A stretch of DNA of 64,000 nt, taken from positions 19,510-83,509 of the forward strand of contig JAAZAV010000049.1 of assembly GCA_012514145.1 (NCBI GenBank). Direction: 5' to 3'. Position numbers and translations under genes: made by a program. The DNA is from Clostridiales bacterium (GTDB taxonomy: Bacteria > Bacillota > Clostridia > Oscillospirales > CAG-272). Below, one piece after another: positions 1 to 8,300 of the stretch. The notes under the pieces are model-generated. The model ran no database searches and had not been told where the DNA came from. It saw only the letters and a list, made by a program, of their open reading frames with translations. Positions within the stretch are counted from its first letter, which is position 1. The number at the start of each line of letters is the position of its first letter.

Positions 1-113
1 CTGAATGTGTATGTAATCTTTCATATATTCCTCTGAAATCAATCGGAAACATCTGACTTCCCGCACACATTCTACCATATCCGGCGCCGCCGCGCAAGAT
101 GAGTCTGCGCAAC

Positions 114-142
114 TTGAAAAACTTAATGAACTGTGATACAAT
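114..142 (+). promoter_or_regulatory. sigma-A promoter of the rRNA methyltransferase gene
   Basis: TTGAAA at 114-119, a 17-base spacer and TACAAT at 137-142. Transcription would begin near 149, which rules out the ATG at 99 as the start of the following gene. Confidence 0.65.
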
Positions 143-185
143 CGGATCAGATAAAAACCGAATGAGAGCCTATAAAGACAATAAT

Positions 186-1985
186 ATGGACACAAGGAAA
201 GAAATAAACATCAACGACGAATACACGACCCGGGTGATTGACATGACCGCTCCGGGGGAGGGCATCTGCCGCTGTGACGGCGCGGCGGTGTTTCTGCCCG
301 GCGGCGTCACCGGGGATCTGGTGCGCCTGAGGATAGCCGCCCTGCGGCGGCGGCGCGCCGACGGCGAGCTGCTCGAAATCCTTGAGCCTTCCCCCCGTCG
401 GGTGAGCCCCGACTGCCCGGTTTACGGCGACAGCGACGGCGACGGCGGGTGCGGCGGCTGTACCCTGCGCCATGTCGACCCCGATTACGGCGCGTCGGTG
501 CGGGAGAATTTAATTCGCGCCGCCCTGCGCCGGGAGGGTGTCCGCATCGCCTGCGAAGACCGCGCCGGTGATTACGGTGTCTGCGGCAGCAAGCGCGGCG
601 TCTGCGTTGACTGCGGCAGCAAGCGCGGCGTCTGCGGTGACAGCAACGGCAAAAGCGGTGATGTGCGCCCGATCCTGCGCACCCGCGAGATCGGTTACCG
701 CAACAAGGTTACCTTTCACATCGGTTCGGACGGGCTTATCGGCTTCTATGCCCCCTCCTCCCACCGGATACTGCCCGGCTCCCATCTCTGCCCGCTCTGC
801 CCCGGGATTTTCGGCAGAATTGCCCGGTTTACAATGGATGCGATTGCCTCCTCCCTGCTTCCTCTCCCCGACGGCGGCGGTCTTGAACTGCGGATTTCAG
901 CCGCCGGATTTGTCCGCGTCATTCTCGGCGTTCCCGCGGGCTATAAAGGCGATCTCTCGCCCTATGCCGCCGCCCTTGTCTCGGAATTCGGCGCGGTGAT
1001 ATCGGGCGTGCTCTCTGCCGCCGCCGACCGCCGCGGCCGCGTCGAATATACTCTCCTCCGGGGCGAGCGGTGGCTTGACGACACAATCGGCGGCGTGCCG
1101 ATGCGGCTTTCCCCCGGCGCCTTTGCCCAGGTCAACCGCGAGGGCGCCGCCCATCTCGCCGATATCATCCTGCGGTATGCGGAGGAATATCTTACGGGCG
1201 GTGATGCCGTGTCGGGCGGCTCCATAGATGACGGCCATGGAATCCGCATACAGGATGCCCCGGGTGATGGTTCACCCGTCATCGCCGACCTTTACTGCGG
1301 CAGCGGGTTCTTCGGGCTGGCTCTGGCAAAGCGATTCCCGTCAGCCCGGGTTTACGGCATCGAGCTGAACCCCGATTCGATAGCCGACGCCGAGGTCAAC
1401 CGCTCTTTCGGCGGGCTTTCTAACATCACCTTTTTCTGCGGCGACGCCGCCGGGTTCTCCTCCCGCGTCGGCGAAAAGCCCGGTATTGTGGTGCTTGACC
1501 CGCCCCGCGCCGGGCTCAGCGACGCCATGACCGCCGATATCGTCTCGGTGCTTTCTCCCCCGATTATTGTCTATGTCTCCTGCAATCCCTCAACCCTCGC
1601 CCGGGACCTCGCCCGCCTCTGCGCCGCCGGCTACGCCCTGCGCGAAGTGCAGCCGGTGGATATGTTCCCGGGGACTGAGCATGTCGAGACGGTATGTCTA
1701 TTAGTGCGGAGAAACGGTCTACATATCAACATTTATGAGGATGTTGAGGAAATGCTACAAGAAAAACGCGGACAAGCCACTTATCCGCAGATCAAGGAGT
1801 ATGTTTTGGAGCAAACCGGGATGAAGGTCTCTTCCCTGTACATATCTCAGGTGAAACGAAAATGCGGGCTGGAGGTCGGTGACAGCTACAACAAGCCAAA
1901 GTCCGAGGACAGCCGTGTACCGCAGTGTCCGCCGGACAAAGAAAAGGCAATCATGGACGCGCTGAAGCATTTTGAGATGCTTTAA
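186..1985 (+). CDS. rlmD: 23S rRNA (uracil-C5)-methyltransferase, RlmD/TrmA family
   Basis: SAM-dependent methylation of a uracil C5 in 23S rRNA. Seen in order: an N-terminal TRAM-like region, a cysteine cluster (C-x11-C-x2-C plus a later CPLC) fitting the family's [4Fe-4S] site, a SAM motif DLYCGSG, the LDPPRAG motif, and SCNP with the catalytic cysteine. An ATG at 99 is also in frame, but the promoter at 114-142 favours 186 (or 162); no clear ribosome binding site is visible. A 30-bp tandem repeat adds a Cys/Gly-rich loop between the TRAM and catalytic parts. After the HVETVCLL motif (about 1680-1705) the DNA drops in GC and encodes a roughly 90-residue tail of a kind known from other clostridial RlmD proteins. 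The join may mark an integration event. Confidence 0.9.
   Translation: MDTRKEININDEYTTRVIDMTAPGEGICRCDGAAVFLPGGVTGDLVRLRIAALRRRRADGELLEILEPSPRRVSPDCPVYGDSDGDGGCGGCTLRHVDPDYGASVRENLIRAALRREGVRIACEDRAGDYGVCGSKRGVCVDCGSKRGVCGDSNGKSGDVRPILRTREIGYRNKVTFHIGSDGLIGFYAPSSHRILPGSHLCPLCPGIFGRIARFTMDAIASSLLPLPDGGGLELRISAAGFVRVILGVPAGYKGDLSPYAAALVSEFGAVISGVLSAAADRRGRVEYTLLRGERWLDDTIGGVPMRLSPGAFAQVNREGAAHLADIILRYAEEYLTGGDAVSGGSIDDGHGIRIQDAPGDGSPVIADLYCGSGFFGLALAKRFPSARVYGIELNPDSIADAEVNRSFGGLSNITFFCGDAAGFSSRVGEKPGIVVLDPPRAGLSDAMTADIVSVLSPPIIVYVSCNPSTLARDLARLCAAGYALREVQPVDMFPGTEHVETVCLLVRRNGLHINIYEDVEEMLQEKRGQATYPQIKEYVLEQTGMKVSSLYISQVKRKCGLEVGDSYNKPKSEDSRVPQCPPDKEKAIMDALKHFEML
581..640 (+). repeat. two tandem 30-bp units inside rlmD
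   Basis: Bases 581-610 and 611-640 match at 29 of 30 positions and are followed by a decayed partial third copy. They encode two in-frame copies of a 10-residue CGSKRGVCVD-like unit, so copy number can change without shifting the frame. Confidence 0.9.
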
Positions 1986-2415
1986 GTGGAAAGTGAGAGG
2001 AAAATATACTTTCAAAAAACCGTCGGCTCGGGAACTTCTTTCGGTCGAAATACAGACGATTTCGGATGAGCATATTCGAGCGATTAGCGTTGCTCGTGAT
2101 GTTTGCTATGATTTTCCTCAGCCTGATGAATTGACTGTTGAAGAGTTGTGGGAGAAGGATGGTCGCAGAGTGGATTGCGATTATACGCAAATTGTCAAGC
2201 CAATTAGGACCTCTGCCTTTACAGAAGATATTATTCGATTGAGCCAAGTAAAATATTCACCATTTGATAAAAACAGTAATGGTAATATGGGATATTTGTT
2301 TGAAATCAATCGTAAGCTTGCGATAATATTTATTGAGGCATCGGTAAAGAAGAATCATTATCCCAACTTAGTTGATTATATCAGCGAATTACTTGTGGAA
2401 GGGGACGATGATTGA
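1972..2415 (+). CDS. hypothetical protein at the start of the low-GC island
   Basis: The frame opens with TTG at 1972, inside the rlmD stop region; a GTG at 1993 is an alternative. Neither has a convincing ribosome binding site. I do not recognise the family: there is no signal peptide or membrane segment, and the composition is low GC like the two genes that follow. It ends 59 bases before the helicase start. It could be a genuine small partner of the nuclease-helicase, or the 3' remnant of a larger gene cut when the island joined rlmD. The reading frame is intact over 147 codons, which is the main reason to list it. Confidence 0.45.
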   Translation: MRCFKWKVRGKYTFKKPSARELLSVEIQTISDEHIRAISVARDVCYDFPQPDELTVEELWEKDGRRVDCDYTQIVKPIRTSAFTEDIIRLSQVKYSPFDKNSNGNMGYLFEINRKLAIIFIEASVKKNHYPNLVDYISELLVEGDDD

Positions 2416-2474
2416 TTTTACAATAGCTGCATGTAACGATAATATAGTAATTTCCTTTAATGGGTGAGGTAAAA

Positions 2475-4451
2475 ATGAGTAGTTTAAGAGCATATTATTC
2501 TTCTGACATTGAAGATTTTTTAAACAAATCCAATGATGAAATCCTCGGTATAATTCATAAAAATGATGTTTCTGCTGATATTATGATTCAACAACGTAAT
2601 GCATGGGAAGAGGAAATTAATATTTTAAAGAAACAGTTAGCCGGTTTCAGGAATGGACGGATTATTTTTGAATACACAATTCCAAGAATGGGAAAGCGTG
2701 TTGATGTTGTTTTTCTATATAAAAACATTGTGTTTTTGATGGAGTTTAAATGTGGGGATACTGAATATAAAGCGTCTGCTTTTGATCAGGTTTATGATTA
2801 TGCACTGGATTTACGGAACTTTCAAAAGGAAAGCCATGATAAATTGCTTGTACCAATAATGATTGCCTCCAAAGCTCCGGCTGAAGCATTGAAACTTATT
2901 GAGTTTGATAAAATTATCGAGCCGATCAAACGCAATGCTAATAATATTGCTTCTGCCATTCATACCGTTTCCGGTCAATATAGTGAACCGTATTTTGATT
3001 ATTTGTCTTGGGAAAACTCAGAATATTTACCGACACCTACGATTATAGAAGCTGCACAGGCACTATATCGGGGACATAATGTTTCAGAAATTACACGGAG
3101 TGATGCCGGTGCTGAAAATCTCACTATTACGACAGATAAGATCAATCATATTATAGAATGTAGTAAAGCGAAACAAAGAAAGTCTATTTGTTTTGTAACC
3201 GGTGTACCCGGATCAGGCAAAACATTAGTGGGTCTTAACATAGCAATTCAGCGTTCTGATGCAAAAAAAGGAGAGCATGCCGTTTTTTTATCCGGAAATT
3301 TTCCTTTAGTGACTGTCTTACAGGAAGCCCTTGCTCGTGATAAGGTCGGTCAAGCAAAAGAAAATAATGAGCATTTAACGAAAAGAGACGCTTTACGTAG
3401 TACCTCGGCCTTTATTCAGATTATTCATAAATATAGAGATTCCTTTGTCGAAAACAATCATGTTCCTCCGGAGCGTATTGTTATTTTTGATGAAGCTCAA
3501 AGAGCTTGGACTAAAGATCAAATATCCAAATTTATGCACACGAAAAAAGGAGTTTCAAATTTTGACTATAGTGAGCCGGAATTTTTGATTAGCACAATGG
3601 ATCGGCATAAGGATTGGGCGGTGATCATTTGTCTTGTAGGTGGAGGACAGGAGATTAATACGGGCGAAGCAGGCTTGCCGGAGTGGTTTGACTCTTTGAG
3701 ACGGGCATTTACTGATTGGGATGTTTATATAACACCGCAACTTAATGATGAAGAATATAGACGAAGTTACTCATGGGCAGACATGATTTCAGGACTCAAA
3801 GTTTCTGAAGTTGAAAAGTTGCATTTAAAAACATCAGTTCGATCTTTTCGTACGCCTGATTTAGCTGCTTTCGTTAAAGCTATTTTAGATGTAGACACAC
3901 AAAATGCAAAAGGCTTATTAGCAAGATTTCGGGATCAGTATCCGATTGTTCTCACTCGAGATTTAGAGAAAGCAAAAGATTGGGTGAGGGCGCAGTGTAG
4001 AGGGACGATGCGTTATGGGGTATTAACCAGTAGCGGTGGACTACGTTTAAAACCTGAAGGGATTTTTGTGAAAAATGATATTTCGGTAGCTAATTGGTTT
4101 CTTAACGGGAAGGATGATGTTCGATCCAGTTACTATTTGGAAGATGTTGTCACTGAGTTTGATATTCAAGGTTTGGAGTTAGACTATACAATTGTTGCCT
4201 GGGATGCTGATTTTCGTTTTGAAAATAACGAGTGGCATGATTATAATTTTTCAGGAACATGCTGGAACCATGTCAATTTAGATAATAAGCAGATTTATCT
4301 CAAAAATTCATATCGTGTACTGCTCACAAGAGCGAGGCAAGGAATGGCGATTTTTATTCCGAAAGGCAATAATGAGGATCAAACGCGTTTAACGAAATAT
4401 TATGACGGTATTTACAAATATCTAAAATTAGTTGGCGTGGTTGAATTATAG
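2475..4451 (+). CDS. PD-(D/E)XK nuclease-DUF2075 helicase fusion protein
   Basis: The start at 2475 is preceded by GGTGAGG at 2463-2469; the in-frame ATG at 2460 lies upstream of this site. Residues about 60-115 carry a PD-(D/E)XK-like core: a glutamate, then RVDVV, then EFK, then Q-x3-Y. Walker A GVPGSGKT lies near residue 245 and Walker B IFDEAQ near 340. Later motifs (QGLELDYTIVAWD, and SYRVLLTRAR close to the end) fit the SF1-like DUF2075 ATPases related to the Schlafen helicase domain. It is inferred to act on nucleic acid as a combined nuclease and helicase. It has no signal or membrane segment. Low GC sets it apart from the surrounding chromosome, and an NTP-cleaving NUDIX gene starts 9 bases downstream. 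A role in phage defence is an inference from this architecture and context. Confidence 0.85.
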   Translation: MSSLRAYYSSDIEDFLNKSNDEILGIIHKNDVSADIMIQQRNAWEEEINILKKQLAGFRNGRIIFEYTIPRMGKRVDVVFLYKNIVFLMEFKCGDTEYKASAFDQVYDYALDLRNFQKESHDKLLVPIMIASKAPAEALKLIEFDKIIEPIKRNANNIASAIHTVSGQYSEPYFDYLSWENSEYLPTPTIIEAAQALYRGHNVSEITRSDAGAENLTITTDKINHIIECSKAKQRKSICFVTGVPGSGKTLVGLNIAIQRSDAKKGEHAVFLSGNFPLVTVLQEALARDKVGQAKENNEHLTKRDALRSTSAFIQIIHKYRDSFVENNHVPPERIVIFDEAQRAWTKDQISKFMHTKKGVSNFDYSEPEFLISTMDRHKDWAVIICLVGGGQEINTGEAGLPEWFDSLRRAFTDWDVYITPQLNDEEYRRSYSWADMISGLKVSEVEKLHLKTSVRSFRTPDLAAFVKAILDVDTQNAKGLLARFRDQYPIVLTRDLEKAKDWVRAQCRGTMRYGVLTSSGGLRLKPEGIFVKNDISVANWFLNGKDDVRSSYYLEDVVTEFDIQGLELDYTIVAWDADFRFENNEWHDYNFSGTCWNHVNLDNKQIYLKNSYRVLLTRARQGMAIFIPKGNNEDQTRLTKYYDGIYKYLKLVGVVEL

Positions 4452-4459
4452 ATTTTATT

Positions 4460-4927
4460 GTGAGAACTACAAAAAAGATTGAGGGCTCATTGGGTGGATT
4501 GGGGAGTGTTGAATTGATTCAAGTAACTGCGGCAATTATACAAAGAAATGGAAAGCTGCTTCTGTGTCAGAGACCAATAGGAAAACGTTGTGCGTTATTA
4601 TGGGAATTTCCTGGTGGCAAGATTGAGCGTGGTGAGACGCCGGAGGAATGCTTGGTGCGCGAATGCTATGAGGAATTAGGCATAACAATCAAAACGGAAC
4701 AATTTGCTCAGGAAGTGATGTATGAGTATCCGGACATTACTGTTAATATTCACTTTTATTTTTGTGAAATTATTAGTGGAGATCCGGTCTGTATCGAGCA
4801 TAATGATGTTCAGTGGTTTTCTTTGGAAGAAGTATCAAAACTATCGTTATGTCCGGCAGATGATAAAATGTTGAGCTTGCTTTCAAAAGATATTAAAAAA
4901 TATTTGGCATCTACATCATCAAATTAA
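4460..4927 (+). CDS. NUDIX hydrolase, MutT-like (deoxy)nucleoside triphosphate pyrophosphohydrolase
   Basis: The complete NUDIX box runs from GGKIERGETPEE to REcyEELGI, matching G-x5-E-x7-R-E-x-x-E-E-x-G. The core fold begins at IQVTAAII, typical of proteins that cleave NTPs or dNTPs to the monophosphate. GTG at 4460 opens the frame, but a TTG at 4514 with GGGGAG at 4501-4506 is an equally good start and gives the usual family N-terminus. It follows the nuclease-helicase by 9 bases and is probably co-transcribed. It may be a nucleotide-pool effector of the island or a simple 8-oxo-dGTP sanitiser; the sequence does not decide. Confidence 0.88.
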   Translation: MRTTKKIEGSLGGLGSVELIQVTAAIIQRNGKLLLCQRPIGKRCALLWEFPGGKIERGETPEECLVRECYEELGITIKTEQFAQEVMYEYPDITVNIHFYFCEIISGDPVCIEHNDVQWFSLEEVSKLSLCPADDKMLSLLSKDIKKYLASTSSN

Positions 4928-5319
4928 AATAATAAGATAATGGAGCTTATCACGACAAACAATAGAACAATCTACTCAAATAATGTTGATATTTTCCTAA
5001 GATGGCAGGATAAATCGCTGATTTCTTAAAGATGAGTAGGAATTCAGAGCAGGTGACAATCGCCTTATAGAAACTATCCTCTTAAATTTAATTTAGAATA
5101 ATTTAAGACAAGCGAAGGATTTAAGCTATACGAGGAAGAAAATAAGTGATATAACCCCCAAAGAGCAGACTAGATTTTTGCTATTTCATCTGTCTACTCT
5201 CTGGGGGCATATCAGTCTCGGTTTTTGTTATTCCGAGTGTCTGTGTCCGCTACGGGGGACTGTTTATTTACAGGCAAATCAACTGCGAGTGTCGGGTTTG
5301 CCGATTGACACACATCATG
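4928..5319. other. non-coding right flank of the low-GC island
   Basis: AT-rich to about 5150 and then mixed. The only structure I see is the inverted repeat at 5155-5207. The short frame at 5178-5450 runs antisense into the deacetylase gene and has no ribosome binding site. Confidence 0.6.
5155..5207. repeat. 16-bp imperfect inverted repeat
   Basis: Bases 5155-5170 and 5192-5207 pair at 14 of 16 positions around a 21-base AT-rich loop. There is no adjacent T-run on either strand, so a terminator role for the converging transcripts is possible but not convincing. Confidence 0.55.
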
Positions 5320-6627
5320 TTATACCGCGAAGAACTCATCCCGCACAAGGTCCTGAAGGAATCGCTTTTTTACATCCAATCCCTTCGCCTTCTCAAAAAG
5401 GTCGTATCCCGCTTTCTGACAGGCGGGGCAGGCTTTTCTCGGAATGGTAAATCCGATTAGCGATGCCCCCAGGTCGTTTCGGGATTTTATCGAATCCACA
5501 CCCGGGCAGTCGGGGCACGGTCTGAACTCCTGAACCTGCGACTCGAAAATCCCGTCAGTGTCGTAGTAGACCCGGCGGTTTCTCTTGACGGACGACTTGC
5601 CCCCGAAAAGCTTTTGCCCGAGAGCCTCCCTGCGCCGCCAGATATCAAGCACTTCATCGGAGATTCGCTTAACTTCCCCGGTGATTCTTTCCGACTGCTT
5701 CCATCTTCCGAGATGATAATCCGGCTCGGCGACGCCCGAATAGTCAAGTTCCGCCATGGCGAGAATAATGCCGGTATTCACATAGGGCAGCGCGCCCTGA
5801 ATGGAATACCCGCCTTCGAGAACGGCGATATCGGGATTCAGCCGGCTGTTGAGTTTCGCATAGCCCTGAGCGGAAAAACTCATATTGGTAAGCGGGTCGG
5901 TATAGTGATTGTCCTGCCCCGCCGAGTTTATGATGAGATCCGGCTTGTACTCCTCAAGTATCGGGAGGACGGTGTTCTCGAGAACGTATTGAAATCCCTC
6001 GTCTCCGGTGCCGGGCGGGAGCGGTATGTTGACGTTATAACCGAAAGCCGACGGGCCGCCCAGGTCTTCTATCGGTCCCGTTCCGGGGTAGAGAGTCCGC
6101 CCGTCCTGATGGAAAGAGATATACAGGGTGTCGGGGTCGTTCCAGTAGATGTCTTCGGTCCCGTCCCCGTGATGGCAGTCGGTGTCAACGACGGCAACCC
6201 TCATGTCGCCGTATTTTCGCCGCGCATAAGCCAACCCTACGGCTTCGGTATTTACGATGCAGAAACCCCTGTCGCCGTAAACCACCCGCTGGGCATGGTG
6301 TCCGGGCGGACGGACGAGCGCAAATGACTTGTCGGTTTCCCCGCCTAAAACCGCGTCGAACGCCCGCATTACCCCGCCCGCCGCGATAAGATGCGACTCG
6401 GTGACTAATTCTTCCATACCGGGGTAACAGAAATGGACACGGTCGATGTCCTTTTTTGTTGCTATCAGAGGATTGAAAAAATGAATTCCCTCAACGTCCT
6501 CTATCCCTTCTTCGAGCAGCTGATCTTGGGTGTAGAGCAGTCTTTCTTCCCTCTCCGGATGGGTGGGCGATATAGCCCAGTCGAAGGCGGGGAAAAGAAT
6601 CAGTCCGAGTTTGTTTTTCGCTTTCAT
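5320..6627 (-). CDS. histone deacetylase family protein (zinc amidohydrolase)
   Basis: An arginase/deacetylase-fold enzyme that removes acetyl or other acyl groups from amines. Visible signatures are RPPGHH, DTDCHHGDGT (zinc Asp and His), SAGQD (third zinc ligand) and the catalytic tyrosine in LEGGYS. A C-terminal extension of about 130 residues carries two CxxC pairs (CPDC, CPAC) that could form a zinc ribbon, which is unusual for AcuC-like enzymes. The start at 6627 overlaps the upstream stop as ATGA, so translation is probably coupled; an ATG at 6648 would give 7 more residues. Bacterial relatives act on acetyl-polyamines or similar small amines. The substrate here is unknown, but pairing with a HyuA-like ATPase suggests amide or lactam catabolism. 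Confidence 0.88.
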   Translation of the reverse strand: MKAKNKLGLILFPAFDWAISPTHPEREERLLYTQDQLLEEGIEDVEGIHFFNPLIATKKDIDRVHFCYPGMEELVTESHLIAAGGVMRAFDAVLGGETDKSFALVRPPGHHAQRVVYGDRGFCIVNTEAVGLAYARRKYGDMRVAVVDTDCHHGDGTEDIYWNDPDTLYISFHQDGRTLYPGTGPIEDLGGPSAFGYNVNIPLPPGTGDEGFQYVLENTVLPILEEYKPDLIINSAGQDNHYTDPLTNMSFSAQGYAKLNSRLNPDIAVLEGGYSIQGALPYVNTGIILAMAELDYSGVAEPDYHLGRWKQSERITGEVKRISDEVLDIWRRREALGQKLFGGKSSVKRNRRVYYDTDGIFESQVQEFRPCPDCPGVDSIKSRNDLGASLIGFTIPRKACPACQKAGYDLFEKAKGLDVKKRFLQDLVRDEFFAV

Positions 6628-8300
6628 CCTCTTTCCGCCTTTCTGCATATCACCAGTCCGGGTTTTATCTGAGCCTTAACCCTGATGTTTTTGTATGCTC
6701 TGTATTCCTTGACCATGTTGAAGCTGCTTTCCTCGGTTATTTCGGCTCCCGGAACGTCCGATGAAATGCCCATAGCCTGACCGGCAGACTTTACTTCGCT
6801 GAGTGCCCGCTCTTTTGCCCTCCGAAGGTCATAAGTCCTGCCGATTTTTTCATACACGCCCGTCTCCGGTATGGAGAGAATCTCTCTTTCGGTGTCGGCA
6901 AGGAGGGTGATTTCCGCCGTAGGTCTTGCCAGAGCGGCGCCGATCGCGTTGGCGATCTCATGATTCGGAGGGTATTCCACCGGCAGCCCGAGTTCTCTCT
7001 CCAGATATTTTGAAAGCGCTTTTGCCGGCCCCCCTATAACGCCGACCGACCGCGGTTTTACGGTTCTGCCGTCCAGCAGCTCTTTTATCGTATATACGGG
7101 ATTTGAATTTATCTTCTTGAGCGCGTTTTCGATTGTTTCGCGTACGGATTTACAGAAATTACCTATAATCATACCGGCAAATTCCCCGGGAGGCATCCGA
7201 ATCTCTTTCGCCATGCTCTCCAGCGCTTCGGCGCTCTCACGGCTGTGTTCGGCTTCCATGACTCCGAGATACACGAGGGCGTCGGTGGGTGTGAGGTGTT
7301 TCCCGCCGAAGGCGACCGCGTGCCCCTTCCTTTCGGGGCCGATTTTCAGTTTTCCGTCTTCCATGCGGACATAGCTGTCGCCGCCCAGACCCGCGGAGGT
7401 GCTGTAAACGGCGCGCACCAGCGTTTTGTGACCGCCGATTTCGATACCCGAAGGCTCAAAAACCGGCACCCCGTCAGCGAGGAAAAACAGATCGGTGGTT
7501 GTCCCGCCTATGTCGAGCAGGCATCGGTCCGCCTCCTTCTCATCCAGAAGGGCGGTCATACCCATGAGACTGGCGGCGGGACCCGAAAGTATCGTCTCCA
7601 CGGGTTTTGCTTTGGCGCCTTTGAGACTGACGGTTCCCCCGTCGGCTTTCAGGATATAGACCGGAGCGCCGATCCCTTCGCGTCTGAGGGCTTCCTCTAT
7701 GTTCTCCGCGAACGCCTTGAATGTGGAACAGACGGCGGCGTTCAGGTATGCTGTCCGAACCCTCCTCGGGAAGTTCAATCTTCCGGAGAGGGTATGCCCC
7801 ATGGTGACCTCCCGAAAACTGTCACGCAGATATTCTTCAGCCCGTTTTTCAAATTCGGGATTCCTGGTCGAAAACTTGCCGACAACCGCGGCGGCTTCAA
7901 TGGAATTATTAAGGAAATCCGCTTTGATTTTTGTCAATTCGTCCGGATTTTCACCGCTCACCGGTATGCCCCGGTGATCCGTGCTTCCCGTGACGTCGAC
8001 CACATTCTCGCCCAGGTCGTCGAACCGCCACTTAAGTCCGGGACCCCTCTGCAGGATGACTCCCACCTTGGAGATTCTGTTCTCCACTATGGCGTTGGTC
8101 GAGACGGTGGTGCTGAGGTTGATTCTCTTTATATCTTCTTTTTCCGTCCCCCGGAGCAGCTCTTTTATACAATTCCAGATGCTCCGGAAGTAATCGCTCC
8201 TGTCCACCGGCCGCTTGACCTGTCTCACAATACGGCCGTCATGTGCGGCTATAACAACTCCGTCGATATTTGTGCCGCCCATATCTATACCGATAATCAA
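6624..8300 (-). CDS. hydantoinase/oxoprolinase family protein (HyuA-like)
   Basis: An ATP-dependent lactam or hydantoin ring-opening subunit of the N-methylhydantoinase A/acetone carboxylase beta type. The N-terminus has IGIDMGGTNIDGVV and the second nucleotide-binding element is LLDIGGTTTDLFF, both typical of ASKHA-fold ATPases; a Gly-rich SAGLGGDSYV follows. The start is a TTG at 8300 preceded by AAAGGAGG with 7-base spacing. An in-frame extension to 8480 has no family similarity at its N-terminus. No HyuB partner is present. The stop overlaps the deacetylase start by 4 bases, so the two form one translation-coupled unit. The substrate is not identifiable. Confidence 0.87.
   Translation of the reverse strand: MIIGIDMGGTNIDGVVIAAHDGRIVRQVKRPVDRSDYFRSIWNCIKELLRGTEKEDIKRINLSTTVSTNAIVENRISKVGVILQRGPGLKWRFDDLGENVVDVTGSTDHRGIPVSGENPDELTKIKADFLNNSIEAAAVVGKFSTRNPEFEKRAEEYLRDSFREVTMGHTLSGRLNFPRRVRTAYLNAAVCSTFKAFAENIEEALRREGIGAPVYILKADGGTVSLKGAKAKPVETILSGPAASLMGMTALLDEKEADRCLLDIGGTTTDLFFLADGVPVFEPSGIEIGGHKTLVRAVYSTSAGLGGDSYVRMEDGKLKIGPERKGHAVAFGGKHLTPTDALVYLGVMEAEHSRESAEALESMAKEIRMPPGEFAGMIIGNFCKSVRETIENALKKINSNPVYTIKELLDGRTVKPRSVGVIGGPAKALSKYLERELGLPVEYPPNHEIANAIGAALARPTAEITLLADTEREILSIPETGVYEKIGRTYDLRRAKERALSEVKSAGQAMGISSDVPGAEITEESSFNMVKEYRAYKNIRVKAQIKPGLVICRKAERG

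Noticed and set aside
538..999. Ala-rich open frame on the plus strand within rlmD
   Set aside because: It lies entirely inside the clearly coding methyltransferase frame and has the low-complexity pattern of a GC-rich shadow frame.
5178..5450. 90-codon open frame right of the island
   Set aside because: It runs antisense into the deacetylase C-terminus, lacks a ribosome binding site and contains the inverted repeat.
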